A stretch of 64,000 nucleotides of DNA from Streptomyces sp. NRRL F-6676. Lineage in GTDB: Bacteria > Actinomycetota > Actinomycetes > Streptomycetales > Streptomycetaceae. The stretch is from positions 1 to 64,000 of the forward strand of contig NZ_JOHS01000060.1 in the NCBI RefSeq assembly GCF_000725625.1. The letters are read 5' to 3'. Shown one piece after another: positions 48,713-57,561 of this stretch (position 1 is its first letter; the number at the start of each line of letters is the position of its first letter). A model generated the notes under the pieces. That model did no database searches. It was given only the letters and a program-made list of their open reading frames with translations, and was not told where the DNA came from. A program made the translations under genes and the position numbers.

Positions 48713-49621
48713 GTGAGGATCAAGCGCACCACCCCCAGCAGCGGCATCTCGAGACGGACCCGGCTGATCGCCATCGGTTCGACGCTCGTGGCCGCCGCCG
48801 CGATCGCGGTCCCCAGCGCGAGCGCGTCCGACACCGCCGCCACCTTCAGCACCGCCCAGCTCAACCGGGCCGGCGGCTCGGTGCTCGAGGCCGATGTCCC
48901 GGGCACCGCCTGGGCGGTCGACACGGCCAACCACCGCGTGGTCGTCACCGTCGACAGCACGGTCTCCCAGGCCGAGATAGCCAAGATCAAGCAAGCGGCC
49001 GGCAGCGAGTCCGGCGCGCTCACCATCAAGCACACCCCCGGCACGTTCAAGAAGCTGATCGGCGGCGGCGACGCCATCTACGCCAGCGGCTGGCGCTGCT
49101 CGCTGGGCTTCAACGTGCAGGACTCGAGCGGGAACTACTACTTCCTGACCGCCGGGCACTGCACCGACGGCGCGGGCACCTGGTGGTCGAACTCCTCCCA
49201 CTCCACGACGCTCGGCACCACCGCCGGGTCCAGCTTCCCCGGCAACGACTACGGCATCGTGCGCTACACCAACAGCTCGGTGAGCAAGTCGGGCACCGTG
49301 GGCAGCGTGGACATCACCAGCGCGGCCACGCCGTCCGTCGGCACCACCGTCTACCGTCGTGGCTCCACCACCGGCATCCACAGCGGCCGGGTCACCGCGC
49401 TCAACACGACGGTCAACTACGGCAGCGGTGACGTCGTCTCCGGGCTGATCCAGACCACGGTCTGCGCCGAGCCCGGCGACTCCGGCGGTTCGCTGTACTC
49501 CAACAGCGGCGTCGCCTACGGTCTGACCTCCGGCGGCAGCGGCGACTGCACGTCCGGCGGTACGACCTTCTTCCAGCCGGTGACCGAGGCCCTGAACGCG
49601 TACGGGGTGCACGTGTACTGA
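48713..49621 (+). CDS. Secreted S1-family serine protease (streptogrisin type)
   Basis: The 302-residue precursor has a signal peptide with twin-basic n-region ([13 protein letters not shown]; core ending SASAS), a short alpha-lytic-type prodomain (residues about 45-115) and a mature chymotrypsin-fold domain starting near [14 protein letters not shown]. The triad is His in TAGHC (about 148), Asp in NDYGIV (about 178) and Ser in GDSGG (about 256). Paired cysteines fit two or three disulfides. GTG 48713 has GGAGG eight bases upstream. A terminator follows. Confidence 0.93.
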   Translation: MRIKRTTPSSGISRRTRLIAIGSTLVAAAAIAVPSASASDTAATFSTAQLNRAGGSVLEADVPGTAWAVDTANHRVVVTVDSTVSQAEIAKIKQAAGSESGALTIKHTPGTFKKLIGGGDAIYASGWRCSLGFNVQDSSGNYYFLTAGHCTDGAGTWWSNSSHSTTLGTTAGSSFPGNDYGIVRYTNSSVSKSGTVGSVDITSAATPSVGTTVYRRGSTTGIHSGRVTALNTTVNYGSGDVVSGLIQTTVCAEPGDSGGSLYSNSGVAYGLTSGGSGDCTSGGTTFFQPVTEALNAYGVHVY

Positions 49622-49665
49622 TCCGGTTCCCTGCGGAGCCGATGATCCGGTTCCCTGCGGTGCCG
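49619..49665 (+). repeat. Two 23-bp direct repeats at the protease 3' end
   Basis: Copies at 49619-49641 and 49643-49665 differ at one base and share TGATCCGGTTCCCTGCGG. The first copy begins with the protease stop codon, so this looks like a duplication of the gene's 3' flank. Confidence 0.8.
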
Positions 49666-49674
49666 CCCGTGTGA

Positions 49675-49706
49675 GAGCCCCCGTACGCCGTGGTGTACGG
49701 GGGCTC
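49675..49706 (+). terminator. Hairpin after the S1 protease gene
   Basis: A 12-bp perfect stem (49675-49686 with 49695-49706) with an 8-base loop lies 54 bp past the protease stop. There is no T run, as is usual in this genome. Confidence 0.75.
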
Positions 49707-49812
49707 GCCCCGGTGTCCGTCCCGGAGCTACCGTGAGGTTGGACCAGGTGCGGGCGGGCGGCCGCGACACGCCCCCGCGGCGCACCCTCGCTGCGGACCC
49801 GAGGGGGCCGAC

Positions 49813-50655
49813 ATGGTCGAGGAACTGGTGACGGCGGGCGTGGCCTTCGTCTGCGCCGCGGGTGTCTACCTGATGGCGGGAGCCCGGGTCGTCAAACAGT
49901 ACGAGCGCGGTGTGGTCCTGCGGCTGGGCCGGCTGCGGTCGGACGTGCGCGGGCCCGGGTTCACAATGGTCGTTCCGTTCGTGGACAGGCTCCACAAGGT
50001 CAACATGCAGATCGTGACGATGCCGATTCCCGCGCAGGAGGGGATCACGCGGGACAACGTCACGGTGCGGGTGGACGCGGTCGTGTACTTCCGGGTGACC
50101 TCGGCGGCCGATGCGATCATCCGGGTCGAGGACTACCGGTTCGCGGTCTCGCAGATGGCGCAGACCTCGTTGCGGTCGATCATCGGCAAGAGCGAGCTCG
50201 ACGATCTGCTCTCCAACCGGGAGAAGCTCAACCAGGGGCTCGAGCTGATGATCGACAGCCCGGCGGTGGAGTGGGGGGTCACGATCGACCGGGTGGAGAT
50301 CAAGGATGTGTCCCTGCCGGAGACGATGAAGCGGTCGATGGCGCGCCAGGCGGAGGCGGACCGGGACCGGCGGGCGCGGGTCATCAACGCGGACGGTGAG
50401 TTGCAGGCGTCGAAGAAGCTGGCGGAGGCGGCGGCGCAGATGGCCGATCAGCCGGCGGCGTTGCAGTTGCGGTTGTTGCAGACGGTGGTGGCGGTGGCGG
50501 CGGAGAAGAACTCGACGCTGGTGTTGCCTTTCCCGGTGGAGCTGTTGCGGTTCCTGGAGAAGGCGCAGCACGGGGCGGCGCCGGCCCCTGCCGCGGCCCC
50601 TTCGCCGGCACCGGAGCCGGAGCCGGTGCGGGAGGTGCGCGGGCCGGAGGCGTAG
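49813..50655 (+). CDS. SPFH/band 7 (slipin-type) membrane protein
   Basis: The 280-residue protein has one N-terminal membrane segment (VTAGVAFVCAAGVYLMAG) and the slipin core: VVKQYERGVVLRLGRL, RGPGFTMVVPFVDRLHKVNM, VTVRVDAVVYFRV, GVTIDRVEIKDVSLPETMKR. A coiled stretch (ARQAEADRDRRARVINADGE) and a Pro/Ala tail follow. Such proteins scaffold membrane microdomains and often partner with NfeD proteases, but none is encoded here. Confidence 0.9.
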   Translation: MVEELVTAGVAFVCAAGVYLMAGARVVKQYERGVVLRLGRLRSDVRGPGFTMVVPFVDRLHKVNMQIVTMPIPAQEGITRDNVTVRVDAVVYFRVTSAADAIIRVEDYRFAVSQMAQTSLRSIIGKSELDDLLSNREKLNQGLELMIDSPAVEWGVTIDRVEIKDVSLPETMKRSMARQAEADRDRRARVINADGELQASKKLAEAAAQMADQPAALQLRLLQTVVAVAAEKNSTLVLPFPVELLRFLEKAQHGAAPAPAAAPSPAPEPEPVREVRGPEA

Positions 50656-50956
50656 GCCGGCGAGGGGAGGGGGTGTTCGCCCCCCCGCCGCCCCTGCCCT
50701 CCCCCGAGCTCCCGGCTGCGCCTGGGCAGAAGGCGCGACGGCGCTGCCGGGCCGCAGCCATGACCTGACCGCGGCCCGCGCCCACCGTGTCATCCGCGTC
50801 ATCCGGGTCGGCGAACGCCGGGGCGTGTCCGTCCTCGCCGACCGCGCCTGCCAAGGCGCAGGCCCCCCGGGTCACCACCGGACGCCAACGGCCACGGGTG
50901 GTGAGCCCGCCCTCACCCGGCGCACCGTCCACCGGGCACCGGCCGCGGCCGGAGGC
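50656..50956. other. Intergenic region with dispersed element
   Basis: The first 90 bp resemble the dispersed GC-rich element (GGTGTTCGCCCCCCCGCCG). The rest gives overlapping open frames on both strands that look like composition artefacts. I support no gene here. Confidence 0.4.
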
Positions 50957-51847
50957 TCAGGAGCCGGCCACGTTCGTGGGCGCGGTCCAGCCGGTGGCTC
51001 GGATCCACTGGGCCAGGTCCAGGGTGGCCGGCTCGATCGAGCGCACCACCGAAGGGTCCGCGGGGTGTTCCGCGGCCTTCGCGAACTCGCGGAACATCAC
51101 CCTGTCGAGCTCGGTGGGAAGCACGCTCAACGGGACGGCCTCGTACCGTGCCGGGAGCCCGGCGCGCGCGCCGAACGCCGCGGCCATCTGGGGGCCCGTC
51201 AGCTCGTCGCCGACGAGCTCGACGGCTCCGCCGGGCGCCTCCGCGGTGCCGAGCAGGAGCGCGGCGGCGACCCGGCCGATGTCCCTGACCGAGATCATCT
51301 TCAGGGGGACGTCCTCCGGCAGCGGCAGCCTCAGCACGATCTCCCCATGCTCCAGGCTCGGTGCCATCACGCTCGCGAAGTTCTCCATGAAGGCGGTCGC
51401 ACGAACCATCGAGGCCCTGAGGCCGGACTTCCTCAGGTACTCCTCGATCGAGTGCTTCGAGTCGTGGTGCGGCACACCCGACTCCCGGTCCGCTCCGAAG
51501 ACCGAGTTGAACACGACGTGCGGGACGTCGGCCTCGACCGCCGCGTCGACGAGCGCGGTACCGATGCGGATCTCCGCCTCGACCTCTTCGAGGCTGTTCG
51601 CCTCCGGGGTCATGAAGTAGAACCCCTCGACCGTCGCCAGCGCGGCGGCCAGCGACGCCGGGTCGTCGGCCCGGACGGCCGCCAGTTCGACGCCGCGGGC
51701 GGCCAGCGCCTGAGCCCGGTCGGACTGCGGGTTGCGGACCAGGGCCCGCACCCGCGCCTTGTGGTCCAGCAGCGCGTCGACCACCGCCCCGCCCTGTTGC
51801 CCCGTCGCGCCGAAGACCGCGATCGTGCCGGTCGTCTGTGTGCTCAT
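50957..51847 (-). CDS. NmrA-like NAD(P)-binding protein
   Basis: The 296-residue protein has the atypical SDR Rossmann motif IAVFGATGQQGGAVVDALL, VRALVRNPQSDRAQAL, and NSVFGADRESGVPHHDSKHS in the active-site region. NmrA-type proteins are redox sensors or quinone/NADPH oxidoreductases. It lies downstream of a MarR gene on the same strand, with a double inverted repeat just upstream. ATG 51847 is supported by AAGGG eight to nine bases upstream. Confidence 0.87.
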   Translation of the reverse strand: MSTQTTGTIAVFGATGQQGGAVVDALLDHKARVRALVRNPQSDRAQALAARGVELAAVRADDPASLAAALATVEGFYFMTPEANSLEEVEAEIRIGTALVDAAVEADVPHVVFNSVFGADRESGVPHHDSKHSIEEYLRKSGLRASMVRATAFMENFASVMAPSLEHGEIVLRLPLPEDVPLKMISVRDIGRVAAALLLGTAEAPGGAVELVGDELTGPQMAAAFGARAGLPARYEAVPLSVLPTELDRVMFREFAKAAEHPADPSVVRSIEPATLDLAQWIRATGWTAPTNVAGS

Positions 51848-51864
51848 CGCTGCCACCCTTCAGT

Positions 51865-51903
51865 AGTTCATGGCGTGAACGAAACTAGTTCACGCCATGA
51901 ACT
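51865..51903 (-). promoter_or_regulatory. Double MarR-type operator
   Basis: A perfect 16-bp inverted repeat (51865-51880 with 51888-51903) surrounds seven bases. Each arm is itself a GTTCA-N5-TGAAC site (51866-51880 and 51888-51902), so two dimers could bind side by side. It lies between the MarR and NmrA-like genes, 18 bp upstream of the latter's start. Confidence 0.75.
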
Positions 51904-51933
51904 GTGTCAAGGTGCGGGTGCGGCGGCGGCACC

Positions 51934-52374
51934 TCACGGGGTGACGGGTTGGTTGGAGGTGGGCACGGAGAGGTCCGAGGTGTCCACGATGGCGGTGGCC
52001 ACGCGCTCGAAGTCGCGCTGGTCGTCGGCGTCGAGGTTCCTCGCGATCTCGGGCAGGCGCTTGGCGATCTCGGCGTAGATGGCCTCGGCGAGCACCTTCC
52101 CCGTGGGCGTCGCACTGAGCATGACGACCCGCCGGTCCTGCGCCGAGCTTGCCCGGCCGACCAGCTCGCGCCGCGCGGTGCGATCGACCAGCTGACTCAA
52201 CGCGTTCTTGGTCATGCCCAGCGACGCGGCGAGGTCGGCCATCTGCCGCGGCTCGTTCCTGACCGCGCAGAGCAGCGTGGCCTGCGAGGGGGTCAGATCG
52301 AACCCGGCGCAGATCTGCGCGTACTTGCGTTGAATCACGACCGAGAGCCAGAAGAGCTTGTCGCCATAGTCCAC
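51934..52374 (-). CDS. MarR-family transcriptional regulator
   Basis: The 146-residue protein has the MarR winged helix: LTPSQATLLCAVRNEPRQM, LAASLGMTKNALSQLVDRTA, and the wing ELVGRASSAQDRRVVMLSAT. GTG 52374 follows GGGGAGG at five bases. The double operator downstream suggests control of the NmrA-like gene. A redox or electrophile signal is likely, given the neighbouring NmrA-like gene and the remnant of an Old Yellow Enzyme gene on the other side. Confidence 0.88.
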   Translation of the reverse strand: MDYGDKLFWLSVVIQRKYAQICAGFDLTPSQATLLCAVRNEPRQMADLAASLGMTKNALSQLVDRTARRELVGRASSAQDRRVVMLSATPTGKVLAEAIYAEIAKRLPEIARNLDADDQRDFERVATAIVDTSDLSVPTSNQPVTP

Positions 52375-52534
52375 GCCGACCTCCCCGATCCGATTGGCGA
52401 ACGATCAGCCTACTCGTCGCGGGCCGGCAGACCACGCCACCCACCAGGTTATGCGCACCTCCGCGAGAGCGGCCTGGCGCTCCTGCCCCCACCACTTTGA
52501 TCGGCTCGCCCTGTCGGGCCCGCACGGTCGGGCC

Positions 52535-52677
52535 CGCACGGTCGGCGCCGATCTCGTCGGCCACCGCCGGGGCGACCTCGACCTCGACCTCGACGGCGGA
52601 GCGGATGCGGTGGGTGACCGCGCCGCCGTACTGGTCGGTGCGCTCGTCGGCGTTCTCGGAGAGGAACCGGCCGGAGG
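52535..52677 (-). pseudogene. Decayed Old Yellow Enzyme (alkene reductase) fragment
   Basis: One minus-strand frame gives RFLSENADERTDQYGGAV, then THRIRSAVEV and VADEIGADRAG, matching the conserved OYE segment that normally reads QFL-N-RTD-YGGS-NR and EIGADRVG. The sequence on both sides has lost frame and similarity, and a short GACCTC repeat interrupts it. This is a remnant of about 50 codons. It lies just upstream of the MarR gene, as if an intact MarR/NmrA/OYE stress cluster once stood here. Confidence 0.65.
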
Positions 52678-52693
52678 AGCCTGCCGTGGGGCG

Positions 52694-53668
52694 TCACGCC
52701 GCCAGTGAGCCCGGTCCGATCGCTCCGGGGCCGAACTTCGCCCGGACCCGGTCCGCGACCTCCTCGATGCGGCGGACCTTCTCGTCCACCGGATCGAAGG
52801 TGAGCTGGTGCGCGGCCCGCTCGGCGGGGGTCAGCCCCTCGGCGCGCAGCGCGAGGCCGCGGACCCGGGCGCGTTGCAGGCCGAGCGCCTCGTACAGGCG
52901 GTAGGCGGTCCGGGTGAGCGCCGCCGAGTGCGCGGTCGGCTCCGCCAGCGCCCGGCTGCGGACGGTCGCGGAGCGGTCGGCGTAGCGCACGGTGAGGGTC
53001 AGCGTTCCGCACACGTGTGCGGTGGCGCGCAGCCGGACGCCCAGTTCCTCCGCCGCCGAGAGCAGCGCGCGCCGGTGCCGGCCGGGGTCGAGCTCGTCCA
53101 GGTCGAAGGAGCGTTCGGTGGCGAGGGAGCGCGCGACCGCGTTCGGGACGACCTGGCCGCGGTCCACGCCGTTCGCCCGCTCGTACAGCTCACGGCCGGC
53201 CTTGGCGCCGACGAGCCGCTGGAGCGTGGCCGGGGGCGCGGCGGCGACCCTGCCCACCGTGTCGAGCCCGTACTCGCACAGCGTGCGGGCGGTGGCGCCG
53301 CCGACGCCGGGCAGCGCCCGTACCGGCCGTCCGGCCAGGAACTCCGTCACGCCGGCCGCGGTGTCCGGTACGGCGACGACGGCGCCCGGCGCCGCCTCCC
53401 GCAGCGCCATGCGGGCCAGCATCGGCCCGGGCCCGGCGCCGACCGCGCAGTCGATCCCGTGGTGGGCGAGCGACCGTACCCGGATCAGCCGGGCCAGTTC
53501 GACGGCGTCCCGGCCGAAGTAGCGCTCGGCGCCGCGCAGATCGGCGAGCGCCGTGTCCGGCGGCAGCGCCTCGACGACGGGCGTGAACTCCTCCAGCAGC
53601 CCGAGCAGCCCCGGCAGGGCCGCCTCGTACACCGGCGGCAGCTGGAAACGTACGCAGAGGATGGTCAT
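52694..53668 (-). CDS. Y-family polymerase-like (ImuB-type) protein lacking the catalytic N-terminus
   Basis: The 324-residue protein aligns to the later palm, thumb and little-finger parts of Y-family polymerases (ERYFGRDAVELARLIRV, VGAGPGPMLARMAL, VRALPGVGGATARTLCEYGLDTV, LATERSFDLDELDP, RVRGLALRAEGLTPAERA). It starts near the second palm segment, so the usual DxD catalytic N-terminus is absent, and the S-I-D-E motif is replaced by ALADLRG. AHQLTFDP near the end resembles a beta-clamp-binding motif. Its ATG overlaps the dnaE2 stop (ATGA). It probably acts as a non-catalytic partner of DnaE2, as ImuB does. Confidence 0.82.
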   Translation of the reverse strand: MTILCVRFQLPPVYEAALPGLLGLLEEFTPVVEALPPDTALADLRGAERYFGRDAVELARLIRVRSLAHHGIDCAVGAGPGPMLARMALREAAPGAVVAVPDTAAGVTEFLAGRPVRALPGVGGATARTLCEYGLDTVGRVAAAPPATLQRLVGAKAGRELYERANGVDRGQVVPNAVARSLATERSFDLDELDPGRHRRALLSAAEELGVRLRATAHVCGTLTLTVRYADRSATVRSRALAEPTAHSAALTRTAYRLYEALGLQRARVRGLALRAEGLTPAERAAHQLTFDPVDEKVRRIEEVADRVRAKFGPGAIGPGSLAA

Positions 53669-56600
53669 CCCGCACTCCCCGGGCTCTGGTGCCACAGTTT
53701 CCTTCCGCCCGGCGGGCCCTCGCCCGCGGGGCGCAGATCGGCCCAGGGGTGCATCTCGTACCCCGTGGGCATCCGGATGCGCCGCCCCCGGCCGTCGCCC
53801 CGGTCGTCGTCCCCGTCCTGTTCCCCCTCGGTCTCCTCGGCCCGCTCCAGTTCCCGCCGCCGGCGTTCCATCGGGTCCGGCGCGGCGGAGCCGGCCGGGC
53901 GCGGCAGCCCGTCGGACCCGGCGACCGCCCCGGCCCGGACCCGGCCGCCGGAACCGGGGCCGCCGTCCTCGCGGCCGGCGCCCGCGGTCTCCGTCCCCGT
54001 CTCCGCCAGCCGGGCCGCCACCCCCTTGAGCCCCTCCCGCCGGCGTATCTCCAGCAGTTCCGCGAGGTTCCAGGCCGCCGCGCCCACCACGCTCAGGCTG
54101 CGCGGGCCGCGCCGCTGGACGACGCCGCGCACCAGCAGCAGCCAGGAGTGGAAGACGGTGTGGGCGCAGGTGTCGTGGGAGTCGTCGAAGAAGGCCAGGT
54201 CGACCAGGCCGGTGCCGTCGTCGAGGGTGGTGAAGATGACCCGGCGGCCGGAGCGGATCGGCGGGGTCTGGGTGGCCGCCTTGGCGCCCGCGACCAGCAC
54301 CGTCTCGCCGTGCCGGGCGTCGCGCAGCCGTCGTGCGGACAGCACGCGCAGCTCGTCGAGGAAGGCGCGGTGGTCGTCCATCAGATGGCGCGAGGCGTCC
54401 ATGGAGAGGACGCCCAGTTCGGCGCTGAGCCGTTCCTCGTCCGACAGGTCGGGCAGCCCGGCGGAGGCGGTGCGCCGGCCCCCGGCCAGCGGGAGCTGTC
54501 CGCCGCCCCCGCCGCGGGCGCCCCGGTGCAGTTCGGTCAGGTGCAGTTGCAGGTCGCGCCGGTTGGCGCCGAACGCGTCCAGCGCGCCGACCTGCGCGAG
54601 CCGTCCGGCGATCGGTCTGCTGGGCCGGGCGCGTTCCCAGAAGTCGAGCAGGGAGGCGTAGGGCTGTCCGGCGGCGATCCGTTCGGCCTCGGCCTCGCTG
54701 ATGCCGTGTACGTCGGAGAGGGCGAGCCGCAGCCCCCAGGCGCCCGCACGCCCCTCGTCCTCGGACACCAGTTCGATACGGTGGGTGACCCCCGACCGGT
54801 TCACGTCCAGCGGCAGCACCGGCACACCCCGCCGCCGCGCGTCCGCGAGCAGCAGCCGCTTGGGATACATCCCGGGGTCGTGCGTGAGCAGCCCGGCGTA
54901 GAAGGCGGCCGGGTGGTGCGCCTTGAGCCACGCCGACTGGTACGTGGGGACGGCGAAGGCCACCGCGTGCGCCTTGCAGAAGCCGTAACTGCCGAACGCC
55001 TCGACGATCTCCCAGGTGCGCGCGATCGTCTCCGCGTCGTACCCGCGCGCGGTCGCCTGCTGCGCGAACCAGACCCGGATGCGGCCCTGCGAGTCGGGGT
55101 CGGAGAGCCCGCGCCGCACCCGGTCGGCCTCGTCGAGTCCGCAGCCGGTCAGGGTGTGCACGATGTGGATGATCTGCTCGTGGAAGACGACGACGCCGTA
55201 CGTCTCCTTCAGCGGTTCCTCCAGGTCGGGGTGGGGGTAGCGGATCGGGGCCCGGCCGTGCCGGGCCTCGATGAACGGCCGCACCATGTCGGCGGCGACC
55301 GGTCCTGGCCGGAAGAGCGAGATGTCGACGACCAGGTCGTGGAAGGTGGCCGGCTGGAGCCGGCCGACCAGGTCGCGCTGGCCGGGCGACTCGATCTGGA
55401 AGCAGCCGAGCGTCTCGGCGGACCGGATCAGCCGGTACGTCGCCGGATCGCCCGGCTCCACCGCGTCCAGGTCGATCCGGTCGCCGCTGGTGCGTTCGAC
55501 CTCGGCGACCGCGTGCGCCATCGCCGACTGCATCCGCACCCCGAGCACGTCCAGTTTGAGCAGCCCCAGCTCCTCCACGTCGTCCTTGTCGAACTGGGAC
55601 ATCGGCAGCCCCTCGCCGCTGGTCGGCACGACCGGCGTACGGCCGCGCAGGGAGGCGTCGGAGAGCAGCACCCCGCACGGGTGCATGGCGACCCCGCGCG
55701 GCAGCGCGTCGAGGGCCTCGACCAGCTCCCAGAGCCTGCCGTACCGCTCCCGCTCACCCGCGAGCGCGCGCAGCTCGGGCAGCTCGTCTAGGGCCGCGCG
55801 GGCGTCACGGGCGCGGATGTGCGGGAAGGACTTGGCGATCCGGTCGATCTCGGCGGGGTCCATGGACAGCGCCGCGCCCACGTCCCGGATCGCGTGCCGC
55901 ACCCGGTACGTCTCCGGCATCGCGACGGTGGCGACCCGCTCGGCGCCGAACCGGTCGATGATCGCGCGGTAGACCTCGATCCGGCGCGCGGACTCCACGT
56001 CGATGTCGATGTCGGGCAGCACCGGGCGCCGCTTGGACAGGAAGCGCTCCATCAGCAGCCCGTGCTCGACGGGGTCGGCGTGCGCGATGCCGAGGAGGTG
56101 GTTGACGAGGGAGCCGGCGCCGGAGCCGCGCGCGGCGACCCGGATGCCCATGCCGCGCACGTCGTCCACGACCTGGGCGACGGTGAGGAAGTATGAGGCG
56201 AAGTCGTGGTGGGCGATGATGTCCAGCTCCCGGTGCATCCGCTCCCAGTACGCGCGCCGCCCGGTGAGCCCGAGCCGGACCATGCCGGCCGCCGCCCGGG
56301 AGGCGAGGGTGCGCTGGGCGGTGCGGCGGTCGGCGCCGACGAGGTGGGGCTCGGGGAAGTGGACGGTGCCGATGCCGAGGTCGTCCTCGGGGTCGACCAC
56401 GCACTCGGCGGCCGTGGCCCGGGTCTGCTCCAGCAGATGGCGGGCGGTCCCGGGGCGGAAGCCGGCCGCCTCCACGATCCGCTCGGCGGCGTGGGCCATG
56501 GCGGCGGTGTCCTTCAGCCAGGCCTCGCCGGAGTCCAGCTCCTTGGTGGGATCGACGGGGACCAGACGGCGGGCGGCGTCCAGGACGTCGGCGACCGGGC

Positions 56601-57279
56601 CGAGGCCGGGGTCGGCGTAGCGCACGGCGTTGCTGAGCACGGGCCGCACACCCTGCTCGGCGGCGAAGCCGACGGTACGGGCGGCCAGGCGCAGGGAGCC
56701 GGGTCCGGTGCCGGTGCGGCCGTGCCAGACGGCCTCCAGGCGCAGGGCGGCGCCGTACGTCTCGCGCCAGGGCGCGAGCAGCCGGGCGGCGCGGTCGGGG
56801 CGGCCGGCGGCGAGGGCGCGGCCGACGTCGGAGTCGGGGCCGAGGAGGACGGTGAGGCCGTCGCCGTGGTTGGCGTCCTGCGGCAGCAGCGGGGGGCCGT
56901 CGCCGGGGGTACGGCCGGCATGGGCCGCCGAAACGATTCTGCATAGATCGGCCCAGCCGGGGGCGCCGTCCCGGGCGAGGAAGGTGACGCGCGGGGCGGA
57001 CTCGTCCACGAAGGCGCCGCCGCGGACGGGGGTGCGGCGGCGCCCCTTCGGGGCGGGGCCGTACGGGGCGACGGCCAGGTCCACGCCGTACAGCGGGCGG
57101 ACCCCGGCCTTGGCGCACGCGCGGGTGAACCGGACGGCGCCGGCGAGGGTGTCCCGATCGGTCAGCGCGAGGGCGTCCATCCCGCGCTCGCCGGCCTGCT
57201 CGGCCAGCCGTTCGGGGTGCGAGGCGCCGTAGCGCAGGGAGAACCCGGAGGCGGTGCGCAGATGCGTGAACGCCGGCAC
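53665..57279 (-). CDS. dnaE2: Error-prone DNA polymerase DnaE2
   Basis: The 1204-residue C-family polymerase has an N-terminal PHP domain (FTHLRTASGFSLRYGAS, MDALALTDRDTLAGAVRFT), the catalytic Asp motif LPDIDIDVESARR (about residue 420), GVAMHPCGVLLSD, EELGLLKLDVLGVRM and FGSYGFCKAHAVAFA. The C-terminus has an OB-fold region (VLVAGAKAATQTPPIRSGRR) and a long disordered tail. GGGGGQLPLAG may bind the sliding clamp. DnaE2 makes damage-induced mutations with ImuB. Two LexA-like boxes lie 40-92 bp upstream of the start. No imuA is seen. Confidence 0.93.
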   Translation of the reverse strand: MPAFTHLRTASGFSLRYGASHPERLAEQAGERGMDALALTDRDTLAGAVRFTRACAKAGVRPLYGVDLAVAPYGPAPKGRRRTPVRGGAFVDESAPRVTFLARDGAPGWADLCRIVSAAHAGRTPGDGPPLLPQDANHGDGLTVLLGPDSDVGRALAAGRPDRAARLLAPWRETYGAALRLEAVWHGRTGTGPGSLRLAARTVGFAAEQGVRPVLSNAVRYADPGLGPVADVLDAARRLVPVDPTKELDSGEAWLKDTAAMAHAAERIVEAAGFRPGTARHLLEQTRATAAECVVDPEDDLGIGTVHFPEPHLVGADRRTAQRTLASRAAAGMVRLGLTGRRAYWERMHRELDIIAHHDFASYFLTVAQVVDDVRGMGIRVAARGSGAGSLVNHLLGIAHADPVEHGLLMERFLSKRRPVLPDIDIDVESARRIEVYRAIIDRFGAERVATVAMPETYRVRHAIRDVGAALSMDPAEIDRIAKSFPHIRARDARAALDELPELRALAGERERYGRLWELVEALDALPRGVAMHPCGVLLSDASLRGRTPVVPTSGEGLPMSQFDKDDVEELGLLKLDVLGVRMQSAMAHAVAEVERTSGDRIDLDAVEPGDPATYRLIRSAETLGCFQIESPGQRDLVGRLQPATFHDLVVDISLFRPGPVAADMVRPFIEARHGRAPIRYPHPDLEEPLKETYGVVVFHEQIIHIVHTLTGCGLDEADRVRRGLSDPDSQGRIRVWFAQQATARGYDAETIARTWEIVEAFGSYGFCKAHAVAFAVPTYQSAWLKAHHPAAFYAGLLTHDPGMYPKRLLLADARRRGVPVLPLDVNRSGVTHRIELVSEDEGRAGAWGLRLALSDVHGISEAEAERIAAGQPYASLLDFWERARPSRPIAGRLAQVGALDAFGANRRDLQLHLTELHRGARGGGGGQLPLAGGRRTASAGLPDLSDEERLSAELGVLSMDASRHLMDDHRAFLDELRVLSARRLRDARHGETVLVAGAKAATQTPPIRSGRRVIFTTLDDGTGLVDLAFFDDSHDTCAHTVFHSWLLLVRGVVQRRGPRSLSVVGAAAWNLAELLEIRRREGLKGVAARLAETGTETAGAGREDGGPGSGGRVRAGAVAGSDGLPRPAGSAAPDPMERRRRELERAEETEGEQDGDDDRGDGRGRRIRMPTGYEMHPWADLRPAGEGPPGGRKLWHQSPGSAG

Positions 57280-57318
57280 GACACCACACCTCCCGCGGGC
57301 GCGTTCTCCGCGCCTTAC

Positions 57319-57334
57319 TCGAACATTCGTTCCC
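57319..57334 (-). promoter_or_regulatory. LexA-type SOS box 1
   Basis: TCGAAC-ATTC-GTTCCC matches the actinobacterial box TCGAAC-N4-GTTCGA at 10 of 12 positions. It lies 40 bp upstream of dnaE2. Confidence 0.7.
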
Positions 57335-57355
57335 TACCCCACCCTACCCCCACCT

Positions 57356-57371
57356 TCGAACGTCCGTACGA
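57356..57371 (-). promoter_or_regulatory. LexA-type SOS box 2
   Basis: TCGAAC-GTCC-GTACGA matches TCGAAC-N4-GTTCGA at 11 of 12 positions and lies 77 bp upstream of dnaE2, with its centre 37 bp from that of box 1. Confidence 0.7.
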
Positions 57372-57561
57372 AACCCGCAGGCAGGGCCTCACCTGCGGGA
57401 AAGGGGGTTCGGGGGTGGTTCAGGGGTGGTTCGGGAGCGTGTTCGAGTGCGGGTGCGTGGGGGGCTCGCGCGGTTCCCCGCGCTCCTGACGGGGGTGGCC
57501 GAAGCGGGTGACCGCCGTCGGCCCAGACCTTGGTGGCGCCGGTACGGCCCGCCTCCGTGAA

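Noticed and set aside
50384..50932. 182-codon minus-strand frame near the SPFH gene
   Set aside because: It overlaps the SPFH 3' end in antisense and encodes Pro/Ala/Gly-rich low-complexity sequence only.
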